Assembly (NCBI GenBank): GCA_937890735.1 | Contig: CALACZ010000221.1 | Location: 1 to 16,716 of the forward strand | Length of the DNA: 16,716 bases | Source: an uncultured Bacillota bacterium | Lineage (GTDB): Bacteria > Bacillota > Clostridia > Oscillospirales > Oscillospiraceae | Direction of reading: 5' to 3' | Shown: piece after piece, positions 8,095 to 16,716 of the stretch | Position numbering within the stretch: position 1 is the first letter of the stretch | Layout: every line of letters starts with the position of its first letter | Notes under the pieces: generated by a model | The model's database searches: none | What the model saw: the letters and a program-made list of their open reading frames with translations, nothing else | Told to the model about the DNA's origin: nothing | Program-made: the position numbers and the translations under genes

Positions 8095-9992
8095 GATTTA
8101 TTATGGTTTTTCTCACCGAAGTAATTGAGCATCATCTCCGCCAGCACCGCCGAGCCGCTGGCGTTCGGCTGCCAGGGGCTGTACCACGGGTCGGTGGAAC
8201 AGTAGCGCTCGGACGTTACAAATTCGGGCGTCATGCCGTATTGCAGGCTTGCCATCAGACTCTTTTCCGCCTTTTCGCGCTCGCCGCGCGCCTGCCAGAC
8301 CTGCATCCAGAGGTATTCATTCTCAAGCGTGTAATACACGTCGCCGTAGCCGCCGAAATAGCCCTCGTCGCAGTAGCAGGTACAGCTCGTCATAATGCCG
8401 GTCAGACCGTTGTCCAGAATCCGCCCGGTGCGGCGGTAAAACGCCTCCATCTGCGCAAACGCATGGCTGTCCGCGTCCACGATGCCGTAGCAGACCAGAT
8501 ACGCCGGGATCGCGGAATGCGGGTAGCGCTCTGAGTCCTCAAAGCTGACGCCGAGCATATGCTGGCACATAAATTCCGCGTCCGCCTCGTGCCCCTGATA
8601 CTGCTCCGCAAAAATGTCCTTCAAAATTTGCAGGTATGCCTCGCCCTCATCGCGGAGCGCCTGCGCTTCGGGATCGTCAAAGGCGGCGAATGCCTCCGCC
8701 ATATGCAGGAAGCCGCCCGCATTGATCGCGTCGGTCGTGCACCAGAACTGCGCCACATCGTCCCAGTCGCAGCCCTTTCCGACCGGGAAAAGCCCTTTGC
8801 GGAGGCTGACGCCGTCTGTGGAGGATTTTTCACGCTCGCGCCGGATCCAGCCCAGCATCCGCAGCATATACGGGCGGAAATAGGCAAATTCTTCGCGGCT
8901 GCGCGTGATGAGCAGGCGGTTCGCCATCATATTGAGGATCGACCCGTTCATGCAGCCCCACTGCTGGTGGATGCTGCAGATCTTGCCATCGTCAGCTCCG
9001 CCGTTCTGCATCCAGCGCTCAAAGAGATAGGTGTAAACACCGTAGGTATATTCCGCGAGGCCGACCCGCTCCAGCGCCATGACCACCTTATCCGCCTCCG
9101 ACGGCCAGATAAAGCGTCCTACATCGCCCTGCCGCGGCACGACCAGATTGCTCCCGCGATAGTGGCACAGCATCTGCATACACTGCGCCAGCAGATGCAC
9201 ATATGCCTCGCGGTAAACCGGCACATCCGTCTCCGGGTACACCGTGATCTTATCGAGAATTTCGTGCCAGCCTGCCGCGTGCGCAGCCTTCTGCGCCGCA
9301 AAGTCAAATTCCGGCGCGTCCGCATACGCGCGGAACGACAGCTCCACCGACGCGCTTTCGTGCGCCGCCAGATCAAAATCCAGATGAAAATAATCGCACG
9401 CCTCAAATTTGATACCCGTCCGCCCGCTGCATACCCAGCGGCTGGTAAAACCGTTCAGATTCTGAAGTCGGATGGAGGTCTGCTCGTCGTCGTGCGCAAA
9501 GGTCTCCCCGCCGGTCCAGGTGCGCTTGAGCATATACCAGTTCTTCACGTTCGGGTAATAGGGCGTATAGCCGGTGTCGTGCTCGTTCATCATGTAGCTT
9601 TCGCAGCCCGTGCGCGGGAGGATGCCGATGCAGTCCCGAATCGGCCGATGCGTCGTGTTGGTCGCGGTGAGGCGCGCAAACAGCACGGCGTTGCGCCGAA
9701 AATCCGAGAAAACCTCCAGCCGCAGCTCAATATCGCCGTGGCTGACGACCGTATAGGCAGGTATCCCGCCCTGCACTGGCAGAAATTCCGTATTTCGGTA
9801 ATCGACCTGCTCCATTTCCTCGCCGCGCAGGACGATAAAGCCGCTCCCATGCTCCCGGATGTGGCGGTTATCATCGGCGATGTCCGAATTGGTCACCTTA
9901 AAATCGGGCCACAGGATCTGAAGCCGCTCGGCAAACGGCGGATGCAGATAAATTTTATTGGTACGCGGTCTTTCCCATGCAGGCTTGCTCAT
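8091..9992 (-). CDS. Uncharacterised glycosidase-like protein (probable beta-sandwich plus alpha/alpha barrel)
   Basis: A 633-residue protein I cannot place in a named family. About residues 25-240 are strand-rich (IELRLEVFSDFRRNAVLFARL, VELSFRAYAD), like the N-terminal supersandwich of many six-hairpin glycosidases. About 255-625 are helix-rich with repeated aromatic and acidic loop motifs, fitting an (alpha/alpha)6 barrel: RFIWPSEADKVV, GLFPVGKGCDWDDVAQFW (D409, D411, D412), CDEGYFGGYGDVYYTLENEY and WYSPWQPNASGSA. Those acidic residues are candidates for catalysis. No signal peptide is seen. The ATG at 9992 is preceded by AGGAGCGC and overlaps the stop of the beta-galactosidase gene (ATGA), so the two are co-translated and probably act on the same glycan. 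A glycosidase or phosphorylase role is inferred from fold-like features and context only. Confidence 0.6.
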   Translation of the reverse strand: MSKPAWERPRTNKIYLHPPFAERLQILWPDFKVTNSDIADDNRHIREHGSGFIVLRGEEMEQVDYRNTEFLPVQGGIPAYTVVSHGDIELRLEVFSDFRRNAVLFARLTATNTTHRPIRDCIGILPRTGCESYMMNEHDTGYTPYYPNVKNWYMLKRTWTGGETFAHDDEQTSIRLQNLNGFTSRWVCSGRTGIKFEACDYFHLDFDLAAHESASVELSFRAYADAPEFDFAAQKAAHAAGWHEILDKITVYPETDVPVYREAYVHLLAQCMQMLCHYRGSNLVVPRQGDVGRFIWPSEADKVVMALERVGLAEYTYGVYTYLFERWMQNGGADDGKICSIHQQWGCMNGSILNMMANRLLITRSREEFAYFRPYMLRMLGWIRREREKSSTDGVSLRKGLFPVGKGCDWDDVAQFWCTTDAINAGGFLHMAEAFAAFDDPEAQALRDEGEAYLQILKDIFAEQYQGHEADAEFMCQHMLGVSFEDSERYPHSAIPAYLVCYGIVDADSHAFAQMEAFYRRTGRILDNGLTGIMTSCTCYCDEGYFGGYGDVYYTLENEYLWMQVWQARGEREKAEKSLMASLQYGMTPEFVTSERYCSTDPWYSPWQPNASGSAVLAEMMLNYFGEKNHNKS

Positions 9993-12856
9993 AATGCGCT
10001 CCTTTCAGACTTGGTTTGTTCCGTTTTTCGCGCGGGGCAGAGGGTAAAGCTAAAATGGATCTGCTTTTCTTTCAGCCGATAGCACTCGGCAAGATCAGGA
10101 CCGCACGACGCGCTTCCAAGCCCGGAATCCCGGTAATCGATGCGGACATACGAGCGCTCCGACGGCGCGAGTTCCTCGGCGTGCCCGGCGCGTGCCAGCT
10201 CGTGCGCGGTATACGGGAGGACCTGAAACTCAAATTCCTCCCCCGCAAAGCGGAGCGTTTCGTCCACGATCAGCTCCCGCGCGCAGATATGGTTTCCATG
10301 CTCCTGCGGGCGGACATAGGGAACAAATTCCTTTGCCGCGCTGCTTGTATGCCAGTCTACGCGCCCGTGATGCCGGCTGTCGCAGTAGCACTCCTGCGGT
10401 CCCATCGCGTAATAGCGGAAGGGCGCATCCGCCTGCGCCAGCGGGAATGTAAAGCCCAGGCGCGGCAGCCACACGGCATTTTCCGCGACCGTGCCGTCGA
10501 GCGTATAACGGAATGTGCCGTCCCGCAAGATCTCCATTTGCAGCGTATAGCGCAGATATGGTCGGCGGGAGACGCCCGCCAGCGCGCCCGCGATCTGGAT
10601 CGCACCGTCATGAACGCGCACCTCGTGGACATTATTGAAGGTGTTTTCCAGATTTTCTCCCTGCCAGCCCGTCTGCCCCGTCCAGAGCGGGAGCATCCGC
10701 TTTTCATTGTCGATCGGCGCGCGGAAGGCATCGAACCGCACCGCGTCCGCAAGAAGCTCCCGCCCGCCGATGCACAAGCTTGACAAATTGCCGGTCCGGC
10801 GGCTGATCGTATAGCAGAAGCCATCCCCCTCCGCAATGATCCCGTGTTCCGTCTCCCGCAGCACTGCCGCCTCACCGCGGCAGGTCTCCGCAGCGATAGA
10901 CACCGGCAGGCGCACCTGCGCCGCGGAAAGCTCCGCGCCGTCCGCGCCGAGCAGCGTAACATCCAAATACACGCCGAGCCGGCAGCCCTCCGGCAGCGTA
11001 TCGCCGAGGTCGATCTCCATCGTCTTTCCAGGTGCAAGCTCCGGCATGAGCCGCCGCTCGTGCACACACACGCCGTCGGCGAGCACACGGCACAAAAGCT
11101 CCATTCCGGCATAATCCGTAAAGTCGTAGCAGTTGGTCACAAGCAGCCGCCCGCTCTCCCACCGCGCGCGCATCGGCGCGTAGGTCGCCGCGATCTCCAG
11201 GCTGCCGGAGTTGAGCGCTCGGTCCGCGGTCACCATCCCGTCGCAGCAGAAATTGCCGTCGTGCGTTTTTTCACCGGGGAAATCGCCGCCGTAGCAGAGC
11301 TTGCCGCCATAGCGAACCGCGTGGTCGCACCATTCCCAGATGCACCCGCCGATCAGCTTTGGATGCTTCAAAATCGTCTCCCAGTAGTCCCACACGTCGC
11401 CCGGGCCGTTGCCCATCGCGTGCGAATACTCGCACAGGAACACTGGGCGGTCACACTGCGGATCGTTTGCCAGCTCCTCTAACTGCTCGACCGGCAGATA
11501 CATCCCAGAAAAAACGCCTGCCAGCGCGCCGTCGCCGCTGCGGGACTCATCCTCGCAGTGCGAAAGCCGTGAGCTGTCGCGCTCGCGCAGCCATGCGAGC
11601 ATCTTTTTCTGCGCCTCGCAGTATGCCGATTCGTTCCCGACCGACCACATGATCACGCACGAGTCGTTCTTGAACCGCTCCAGCGTGCGGTGCATACGCT
11701 CCAGATGCTCCTGCTCCCACTGCGGCACGTTGCCGGGCCAGTCCGGCGACTGATTGTCATAGTGATAGAGCACGTTTGGGTTGCGCTGGATAAAGCCGTG
11801 CGCCTCCATATCGTTTTCCAGCACGACGTAAAAGCCCAGTTCGTCCGCAAGCTCGGTCAGGTACGGCACGGGCGGATAATGCGACGTGCGGATCGTATTG
11901 ATGTTCAGCCGCTTCATAAGCAGCAGGTCGTTACGAATTTGTTCCGGCGTAATGACCCAGCCGCCGTCGGGCGTCGTATCGTGATGGTTCACACCGCGCA
12001 GCTTGACGGGCGTGCCGTTAATTAAAAGCTCCCGCTGCGCAGACACGCCGACCGTGCGCAGACCGAAGCGCCGCCGGATGATCTCGCCCGCGCAGCGCAG
12101 CTCCAGCGTGTACAGATACGGCTGCTCTGCGTTCCACAGCTTCGCGTCCGGGATCGTGATGGTCGCCCTGCCGTGGCACATCCGCTGCGCGATGACCCGG
12201 ACGCCGTCCAGTATCCGCACCTTGGCAGGGCGGTCTGTCGTAATCTTCACGCTTTGCAGATCGGTCATCAGTGCAAAGTCTGTCAAATGCCCCTCCGGGC
12301 GGCGCAGCAGATATACATCGCGGAAAATGCCGTGAAAGCGGAGAAAATCCTGATCCTCCAAGTAGCTCCCCACGCACCATTTATGCACGCGGATGCGCAG
12401 CGTATTCTCCCCTGGGTGCACCAGCGCAGTCAGATCAAATTCCGCCGAAAGATGGCTGCCCTGCGTAAAGCCGACATAGCACCCGTTTACGAACACCGCT
12501 GCACAGGAGCAGACACCCTCCAGCATCAGATAGGTGCACAGTGCGTCATCCGCGATGAAGAACATCCGCTGATAAACGCCGAGCGGGTTCTCATTCGGCA
12601 CATAGGGTGGATCGACCGGGAAGGGATAATTAACGTTGGAATAATTGGGTGCTTCATAGCCGTACAGCTCCCAGCAGGAAGGGACAGGGATCTCATCCCA
12701 CCGCTGCGGCTCTCCGGCGGCGTCGCCGTCGGGAAAAAACGCAAACTGCCACGTTCCGTTCAGCAGTTGGTACTGCGCGCATCCTTCCGGGATGTAGTGC
12801 GCACGTGGCGGCAGACGGTTCTCCGAGGTATGCTGCATATCCTCATAATATCGCAT
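9989..12856 (-). CDS. lacZ: GH2 beta-galactosidase, LacZ type
   Basis: A 955-residue LacZ-type enzyme that hydrolyses terminal beta-galactosides. Domains in order are a jelly-roll sugar-binding domain (about 35-200), an immunoglobulin-like domain (about 205-290), a TIM barrel (about 290-580) and a Bgal_small C-terminal domain (about 690-940, with QECYCDSRHHGRVDW and PQEHGNH). LRGVNHHDTTPDGG opens the barrel. The acid/base is E409 in IMWSVGNESAY and the nucleophile is E476 in FLCEYSHAMGNG. The length is close to E. coli LacZ (1,024). The ATG at 12856 is preferred over one 14 codons upstream because AAAGGGG lies at 12864-12870. There is no signal peptide, so it acts on imported sugar. It is transcribed divergently from the kinase gene and leads a two-gene operon with the 633-residue protein. 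Whether it prefers lactose or galactosyl-amino-sugar units cannot be read here. Confidence 0.94.
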   Translation of the reverse strand: MRYYEDMQHTSENRLPPRAHYIPEGCAQYQLLNGTWQFAFFPDGDAAGEPQRWDEIPVPSCWELYGYEAPNYSNVNYPFPVDPPYVPNENPLGVYQRMFFIADDALCTYLMLEGVCSCAAVFVNGCYVGFTQGSHLSAEFDLTALVHPGENTLRIRVHKWCVGSYLEDQDFLRFHGIFRDVYLLRRPEGHLTDFALMTDLQSVKITTDRPAKVRILDGVRVIAQRMCHGRATITIPDAKLWNAEQPYLYTLELRCAGEIIRRRFGLRTVGVSAQRELLINGTPVKLRGVNHHDTTPDGGWVITPEQIRNDLLLMKRLNINTIRTSHYPPVPYLTELADELGFYVVLENDMEAHGFIQRNPNVLYHYDNQSPDWPGNVPQWEQEHLERMHRTLERFKNDSCVIMWSVGNESAYCEAQKKMLAWLRERDSSRLSHCEDESRSGDGALAGVFSGMYLPVEQLEELANDPQCDRPVFLCEYSHAMGNGPGDVWDYWETILKHPKLIGGCIWEWCDHAVRYGGKLCYGGDFPGEKTHDGNFCCDGMVTADRALNSGSLEIAATYAPMRARWESGRLLVTNCYDFTDYAGMELLCRVLADGVCVHERRLMPELAPGKTMEIDLGDTLPEGCRLGVYLDVTLLGADGAELSAAQVRLPVSIAAETCRGEAAVLRETEHGIIAEGDGFCYTISRRTGNLSSLCIGGRELLADAVRFDAFRAPIDNEKRMLPLWTGQTGWQGENLENTFNNVHEVRVHDGAIQIAGALAGVSRRPYLRYTLQMEILRDGTFRYTLDGTVAENAVWLPRLGFTFPLAQADAPFRYYAMGPQECYCDSRHHGRVDWHTSSAAKEFVPYVRPQEHGNHICARELIVDETLRFAGEEFEFQVLPYTAHELARAGHAEELAPSERSYVRIDYRDSGLGSASCGPDLAECYRLKEKQIHFSFTLCPARKTEQTKSERSAL

Positions 12857-12888
12857 GGCGCGTCCCCTTTCTTGCTGCATCTGTACCA

Positions 12889-12917
12889 TATATTGCACAA
12901 ATACTGAGTGACGTCAA
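12889..12917 (-). promoter_or_regulatory. Putative promoter of the beta-galactosidase operon
   Basis: On the minus strand TTGACG (12917-12912) is followed after 17 bases by AATATA (12894-12889), a plausible sigma-A promoter 33 bases before the ATG at 12856. A CACAAA-type half-site (12895-12901 on the plus strand) sits in the spacer. Assigned from sequence resemblance only. Confidence 0.5.
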
Positions 12918-12924
12918 GGCAGGA

Positions 12925-12943
12925 TTTGTGCTGAGATCACAAA
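12925..12943. promoter_or_regulatory. Candidate operator TTTGTG-N7-CACAAA
   Basis: A perfect 6-bp inverted repeat with a 7-base spacer lies between the divergent beta-galactosidase and kinase promoters, just upstream of the former's -35 box. A third half-site, GCACAAA, is at 12895-12901. The minus-strand 9-mer TTTTGTGAT (12944-12936) recurs at 15858-15866 in the promoter of the lipoprotein gene. That makes the adjacent AraC-type response regulator a candidate binder. The match is seen; the binding is inference. Confidence 0.4.
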
Positions 12944-12971
12944 ACAAACCAGGTGATTGCCCATGCACCGC

Positions 12972-13000
12972 TTGACATGAAAGGGACGTTGAGTTAGAGT
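12972..13000 (+). promoter_or_regulatory. Putative promoter of the two-component operon
   Basis: A consensus -35 box TTGACA (12972-12977) is followed after 17 bases by TAGAGT (12995-13000). The start codon at 13030 follows after a G-rich ribosome binding site (AGGGGGG, near 13017-13022). Confidence 0.6.
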
Positions 13001-13029
13001 AAAATCATAGAAAAAAGGGGGGTGTGCGC

Positions 13030-14781
13030 ATGGCTCGGCACGCAATCCGGCTCAATACCATCAGCAGCCGCTTTACGCTGATCGTTTCTGTTTCGGTAAT
13101 CGGCTGTATGCTCTTGATCCAGATGACATTTTACTCCATTCTGCGCACAACTCTGGAGGATCATGGCCGATCCACCATGCAGGTTGCCAATGAAAGCATC
13201 GAAATAACACTGGAAAACAACTATGATTCACTACTTCAGATCTCTCAGCTCATGGACACCTCCGGCATGATCGGGCATGAATTTTCCCAATATATGCAGG
13301 CGGAATCCTATATGCAGAAGCACGACACTATGCTCTCTGTAGATGAGCTGCTGACCACCGCCACCTTCTCCGCCGGGAGCAATCTTGCTATTTACTATGA
13401 CACCGTTTTGGACTTGAACTATCTCAGCGGCTACCAGCCCGTTAAAACCTCCTTTTGCCCTGTGCAGCTGTCGGCGATTCAGCAGACCGGCTCGCTGGTA
13501 TTTCATTCCGTGCATACCTCGCAGAGCCGATTCAGCAACATCTCCGTCGTCTCGCTGCTGCGTAGCACGCCGAGCTCGTCCAACAAAAATTTAGCTGTTT
13601 ACGTTGAAAAACCGGTCGATCTCGATATGCTCGTGGACGAATACCGCAAAAGCTACGGATACGATCTGATCTTTCTGCAACTCGACGACAGCGGCAGCGT
13701 TCTGTATTCCTCCAGCGACACCATCTCTGCCGGAACGCAGCTGACAGACATTGCGGAGTCTGCCGAGCAGTTCGGGCGCTGGGAGGGATATTTCTGGTCG
13801 CGCTGTGTCGGAAAATTCGGCGCGCTGAACGTCCTGCTCGCCTCGCAGGAAAGTATCTACCGCAGCATCGACCTTCAGCTCCGCCACTTCCTGCTGGCAG
13901 TCCTGCTCAGCGCGGTCATGATCGCCGTCGCCGTGTTCCTGCTCAACCAGCTTGTCATTAAAAAGAACCGTATTTTGCAGCAGGAGATCCAGCGCGTCGG
14001 CGAGGGCAATCTCAGCAAGGTCACAAACCGAACGGGGCTGTATGACTATGACCAGCTGCTCGATCGCTTCGACTGGATGATCAAGCAGCTCCATGCGCAG
14101 ATGCGTGCTGTCGAAGCCGCCGAGCGGCGCAATAGCGAGGTTGAGCGGACAATCCTCTATTATCAGATCAATCCGCACTTTCTTTTGAACTCGCTCAATT
14201 CCGCCTACTGGCAGGCAAAAATGAATATTCCCGGCGGCACGGATCAATATATCGCCCAGCTGACCGGCATCCTGCGCTATTCGCTTGGCAAAGACACTAC
14301 CCCGCCGACGCTGCGCAAGGAGGTGGAAATTCTCCGTCTATACCTGCAATTGCAGGAAAAGCGCTATGATTTCGCCTACGCGCTTCAGGTCGAGGACGGC
14401 GCGTATCTGGATATGGCGACGCCGCGCCTGTTTATCCAGCCGATCGTGGAGAACTCCATCGAGCACGGGTTGGATATTGGCGATCACATCGACATCCGCG
14501 TGTGCCGCGAGGACGATTGGGCGTGTGTCTATGTGCAGGACAACGGCGTCGGCATGAGCACGCAGACGCTGGAGCGGATCGAGCGGAACATGACCGTGCA
14601 CGACAGCTCCGCCGGAATCGGTCTGCGCTATGTCAAGACCGTCTTGTCCGCGATGTTTGCAGACCGCGCGCAGATCCATATTGAAAGCGCCGTCGGCGGC
14701 GGCACGCGCGTGACGCTCCGCCTGCCGATCGATCCTGCACCGCAGGAGCGCGCTCAGGATGCAGGAGGGAACAGCAAATGA
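13030..14781 (+). CDS. YesM-type sensor histidine kinase
   Basis: A 583-residue membrane kinase. Membrane segments are at about residues 15-38 and 287-311, enclosing an extracellular sensor region of about 250 residues. A HAMP linker follows (KKNRILQQEIQRVGEGNLSKV). The His_kinase domain carries the phosphoacceptor H383 in YYQINPHFLLNSLNSAYWQ, typical of the LytS/YesM class. The ATPase has its N box at PIVENSIEHGL, then VQDNGVGM and GIGLRYVKTVL. It should phosphorylate the response regulator encoded next, whose start overlaps its stop (ATGA at 14778-14781). The ATG at 13030 is chosen over GTG 13024, because the G-rich site would be too close to the GTG. The ligand is unknown; neighbours suggest an oligosaccharide or a signal relayed by the lipoprotein. 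Confidence 0.92.
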   Translation: MARHAIRLNTISSRFTLIVSVSVIGCMLLIQMTFYSILRTTLEDHGRSTMQVANESIEITLENNYDSLLQISQLMDTSGMIGHEFSQYMQAESYMQKHDTMLSVDELLTTATFSAGSNLAIYYDTVLDLNYLSGYQPVKTSFCPVQLSAIQQTGSLVFHSVHTSQSRFSNISVVSLLRSTPSSSNKNLAVYVEKPVDLDMLVDEYRKSYGYDLIFLQLDDSGSVLYSSSDTISAGTQLTDIAESAEQFGRWEGYFWSRCVGKFGALNVLLASQESIYRSIDLQLRHFLLAVLLSAVMIAVAVFLLNQLVIKKNRILQQEIQRVGEGNLSKVTNRTGLYDYDQLLDRFDWMIKQLHAQMRAVEAAERRNSEVERTILYYQINPHFLLNSLNSAYWQAKMNIPGGTDQYIAQLTGILRYSLGKDTTPPTLRKEVEILRLYLQLQEKRYDFAYALQVEDGAYLDMATPRLFIQPIVENSIEHGLDIGDHIDIRVCREDDWACVYVQDNGVGMSTQTLERIERNMTVHDSSAGIGLRYVKTVLSAMFADRAQIHIESAVGGGTRVTLRLPIDPAPQERAQDAGGNSK

Positions 14782-15794
14782 TCAACGTTCTGATTGTCGA
14801 TGATGACCGTTTCGCCCGGATGGGGCTGATCTCCATGATTCCATGGGAAAAATACGGCATGAAGATCGTTGGTGAATCCGCCAACGGCAGGCGGGCACTG
14901 GAATTTATCCAGCAGAACCCGGTCGATCTGATGTTTGTGGACATCGCCATGCCGGTCATGGATGGGATCGAACTGATTCGGCGAGTCAAAGAGGAATCCC
15001 GGCATATCCACTTTGTGTTGCTGACCTTCCACGAGGAATTTGAGTATGTGCAGGAGGCGCTCCGCCTTGGCGCGCTGGACTATATCTCCAAAGACAAAAT
15101 GGAGATGGAGGACTACAACGACATCATGCAACGCATCCGCAAGGGCATTGCGGAGAACAGTACCTGCTTTGAAACCGAAGCAGAAAATGAGCAGCTCGCT
15201 GCGCTGGAGCAGGCGCTCGGCGGTGTTTTGTGGCTGTATGACAACTATCAGATGGACCTTGCCGCGCAGCTCCTGCAAACAGGCTATATCCATATGCGTT
15301 CGCTGGAAAAGCTCCTCGCCGCAGTTATGGCACGCATTGGTGCCGACACGCAGGTACAGTTCGGTCATGTGCGGCATCTGGAAAACGCGCAGGCGGCGCT
15401 TTCGTATCTGCACGGCTGCCGTGAGCAGTACCGCGTACAGATTCTCGCACAGAGCAGCACCGTGCACGCAAGGCTGATGATGGCAGCAGAATATATCTGG
15501 CAGCACAGCGCCGAGCCGATCCAGGCGACGGACGTTGCTGATTCCGTCAACTACAGCCGCAGCTACTTTTCCGTCAGCTTCAAGAAAATTCTCGGCATCA
15601 CCTTCAACGCCTTTGTGCGCCGCGAGCGCATCCGCAATGCCATGGAGCTTTTGCAAAACACCACGCTGCCGCAATCCGAGATCGCGCGCCGGTGCGGCTA
15701 CGGCGACACGAGCAACTTCAAAAATGCCTTCCGCGAGGTCGCAGGCTGCTTCCCCGGGCGATACCGGGCAAATTGTTCTGAAAATCAAGAATAG
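14778..15794 (+). CDS. YesN-type response regulator, REC plus AraC DNA-binding domain
   Basis: A 338-residue regulator. The receiver domain (about 1-120) has acidic residues D8-D10 in LIVDDDRFARMG, phosphoacceptor D55 in FVDIAMPVMDG, T83 in LLTFHEEF and K105 in YISKDKM. A short linker (about 125-230) leads to an AraC-type double helix-turn-helix (about 235-335): ATDVADSVNYSRSYFSVSFKKILG, and then SEIARRCGYGDTSNFKNAFREVAG. It is shorter than many YesN proteins (about 500 residues) because the linker is brief. A strong AGGAGGG (14763-14769) precedes the ATG, which overlaps the kinase stop. It probably activates the glycan genes and the lipoprotein gene downstream; TTTTGTGAT motifs at two promoters are candidate sites (inference). 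Confidence 0.93.
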   Translation: MINVLIVDDDRFARMGLISMIPWEKYGMKIVGESANGRRALEFIQQNPVDLMFVDIAMPVMDGIELIRRVKEESRHIHFVLLTFHEEFEYVQEALRLGALDYISKDKMEMEDYNDIMQRIRKGIAENSTCFETEAENEQLAALEQALGGVLWLYDNYQMDLAAQLLQTGYIHMRSLEKLLAAVMARIGADTQVQFGHVRHLENAQAALSYLHGCREQYRVQILAQSSTVHARLMMAAEYIWQHSAEPIQATDVADSVNYSRSYFSVSFKKILGITFNAFVRRERIRNAMELLQNTTLPQSEIARRCGYGDTSNFKNAFREVAGCFPGRYRANCSENQE

Positions 15795-16716
15795 GGCGCA
15801 CCACTCGTCCGAAATGTTGGGCGGTTTGAACAGGCAGTGCCGTTTTCGACCCCGCTTTTTTGTGATAGTATGATAACATCCAAAGCAGGCAGCCTGTATT
15901 TGTCATCCGTGCTACGCTCACCGCATCCGTCACACAGAATTGGAGGAGGAAATGAAATGAAGAAAATCATCGCATTACTGCTGGCGCTGGTCATGGTCAT
16001 GAGCCTTGCCGCGTGCAGTAAGACCCCCGCCGAGGTTTCCAACGACACCAGCGCCAACACGGCGGCTGACGCACCTGCCGCCGACGGCAGCGTCAAGCCG
16101 GCGGAAGAGCCGGAAAACCCGAATAAGTATTTCACGCAGTTTGATGAGCCCTTTGAGCTGCACATCTGTTACGCCATCGGCGCGGACGCCGTGGACACGC
16201 TGGAGGGCGACGACACGGTAGAGGATAACTTCTACACCCGCTGGCTACTCGACGAGTACAACATCAAGATCGTATTCGACTGGACTGCCTCCACTGCCGA
16301 CTACGATCAGAAGCTCGCCATGGCGATCTCCTCGGACACGCTGCCCGACGCCTGGATGTGCACCCCGCAGTACTGGAAGGCTGCCGCCAAAAACGGTCAG
16401 CTCCGCAACATTGCCGAGGATTATGAAAAGTACGTCTGCGACGGCATCAAGGAAGTCTACGCGCCGGTCTATGACCGCTTCATTGAGTCCTGCTCGTATG
16501 ACGGCGAGCTGAGCTGCCTGACCGGCATGACCGTCTCGACCGAGGGCGTCAGCGTTCTGATGATCAACCAGAACTGGCTCGACCAACTCGGACTCGACGT
16601 GCCCAAGACACTCAGCGACGTTGAGAACGTCGCCAAGGCGTTCAAGGAAGCCAAGCTCGCGGGCGACGCCACCGTCCCCATTCTCGGGCCGTCCAACGCC
16701 AATCGCCTCTATTCTA

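Overview
The window looks like accessory chromosome from a GC-rich, spore-forming Clostridia-type Firmicute, probably a gut member of the Oscillospiraceae/Ruminococcaceae (inference). The signs are strong AGGAGG-type ribosome binding sites, a remnant of the sporulation regulator SpoIIID, a YesM/YesN-type two-component system beside an LplA-type solute-binding lipoprotein, and GC-rich codon use. No rRNA, tRNA, CRISPR array, insertion sequence or intact mobile element was seen.

Positions 1-1200 are a patchy border zone. It holds the tail of an unidentified gene, a short XRE-family regulator typical of Clostridia, a SpoIIID-like gene whose homology stops after the helix-turn-helix, and a GH32 (sucrose/fructan hydrolase) fragment lacking both ends. 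Two bidirectional terminator hairpins sit between these pieces.

Positions 1300-8094 are a plus-strand operon of four tightly packed genes: a GH123-type glycosidase (family formerly DUF4091), a GH20 beta-N-acetylhexosaminidase, a BglX-like GH3 beta-glycosidase and an Eis-like GNAT acetyltransferase. It ends at a perfect 19-bp hairpin shared with a convergent minus-strand operon (12856 down to 8091). That operon encodes a LacZ-type GH2 beta-galactosidase, followed with a 4-base overlap by a 633-residue glycosidase-like protein that I cannot assign to a family.

Positions 12890-16716 hold a divergent promoter region, a YesM-type histidine kinase, a YesN-type AraC response regulator (4-base overlap), and the first 253 residues of a sugar-binding lipoprotein that runs off the right edge.

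The set reads as a Gram-positive glycan-use locus (inference). The lipoprotein, with a permease presumably encoded beyond the right edge, would import oligosaccharides; the kinase/regulator pair would sense them. The five assigned or probable glycosidases outside the GH32 fragment lack signal peptides, so they would remove beta-linked Gal, GalNAc/GlcNAc and glucose-type residues in the cytoplasm. GH123 next to GH20 and beta-galactosidase points to host-type glycans such as mucin O-glycan or glycosphingolipid oligosaccharides, but substrate is not proven by sequence. The least understood parts are the 633-residue protein and the role of the acetyltransferase.
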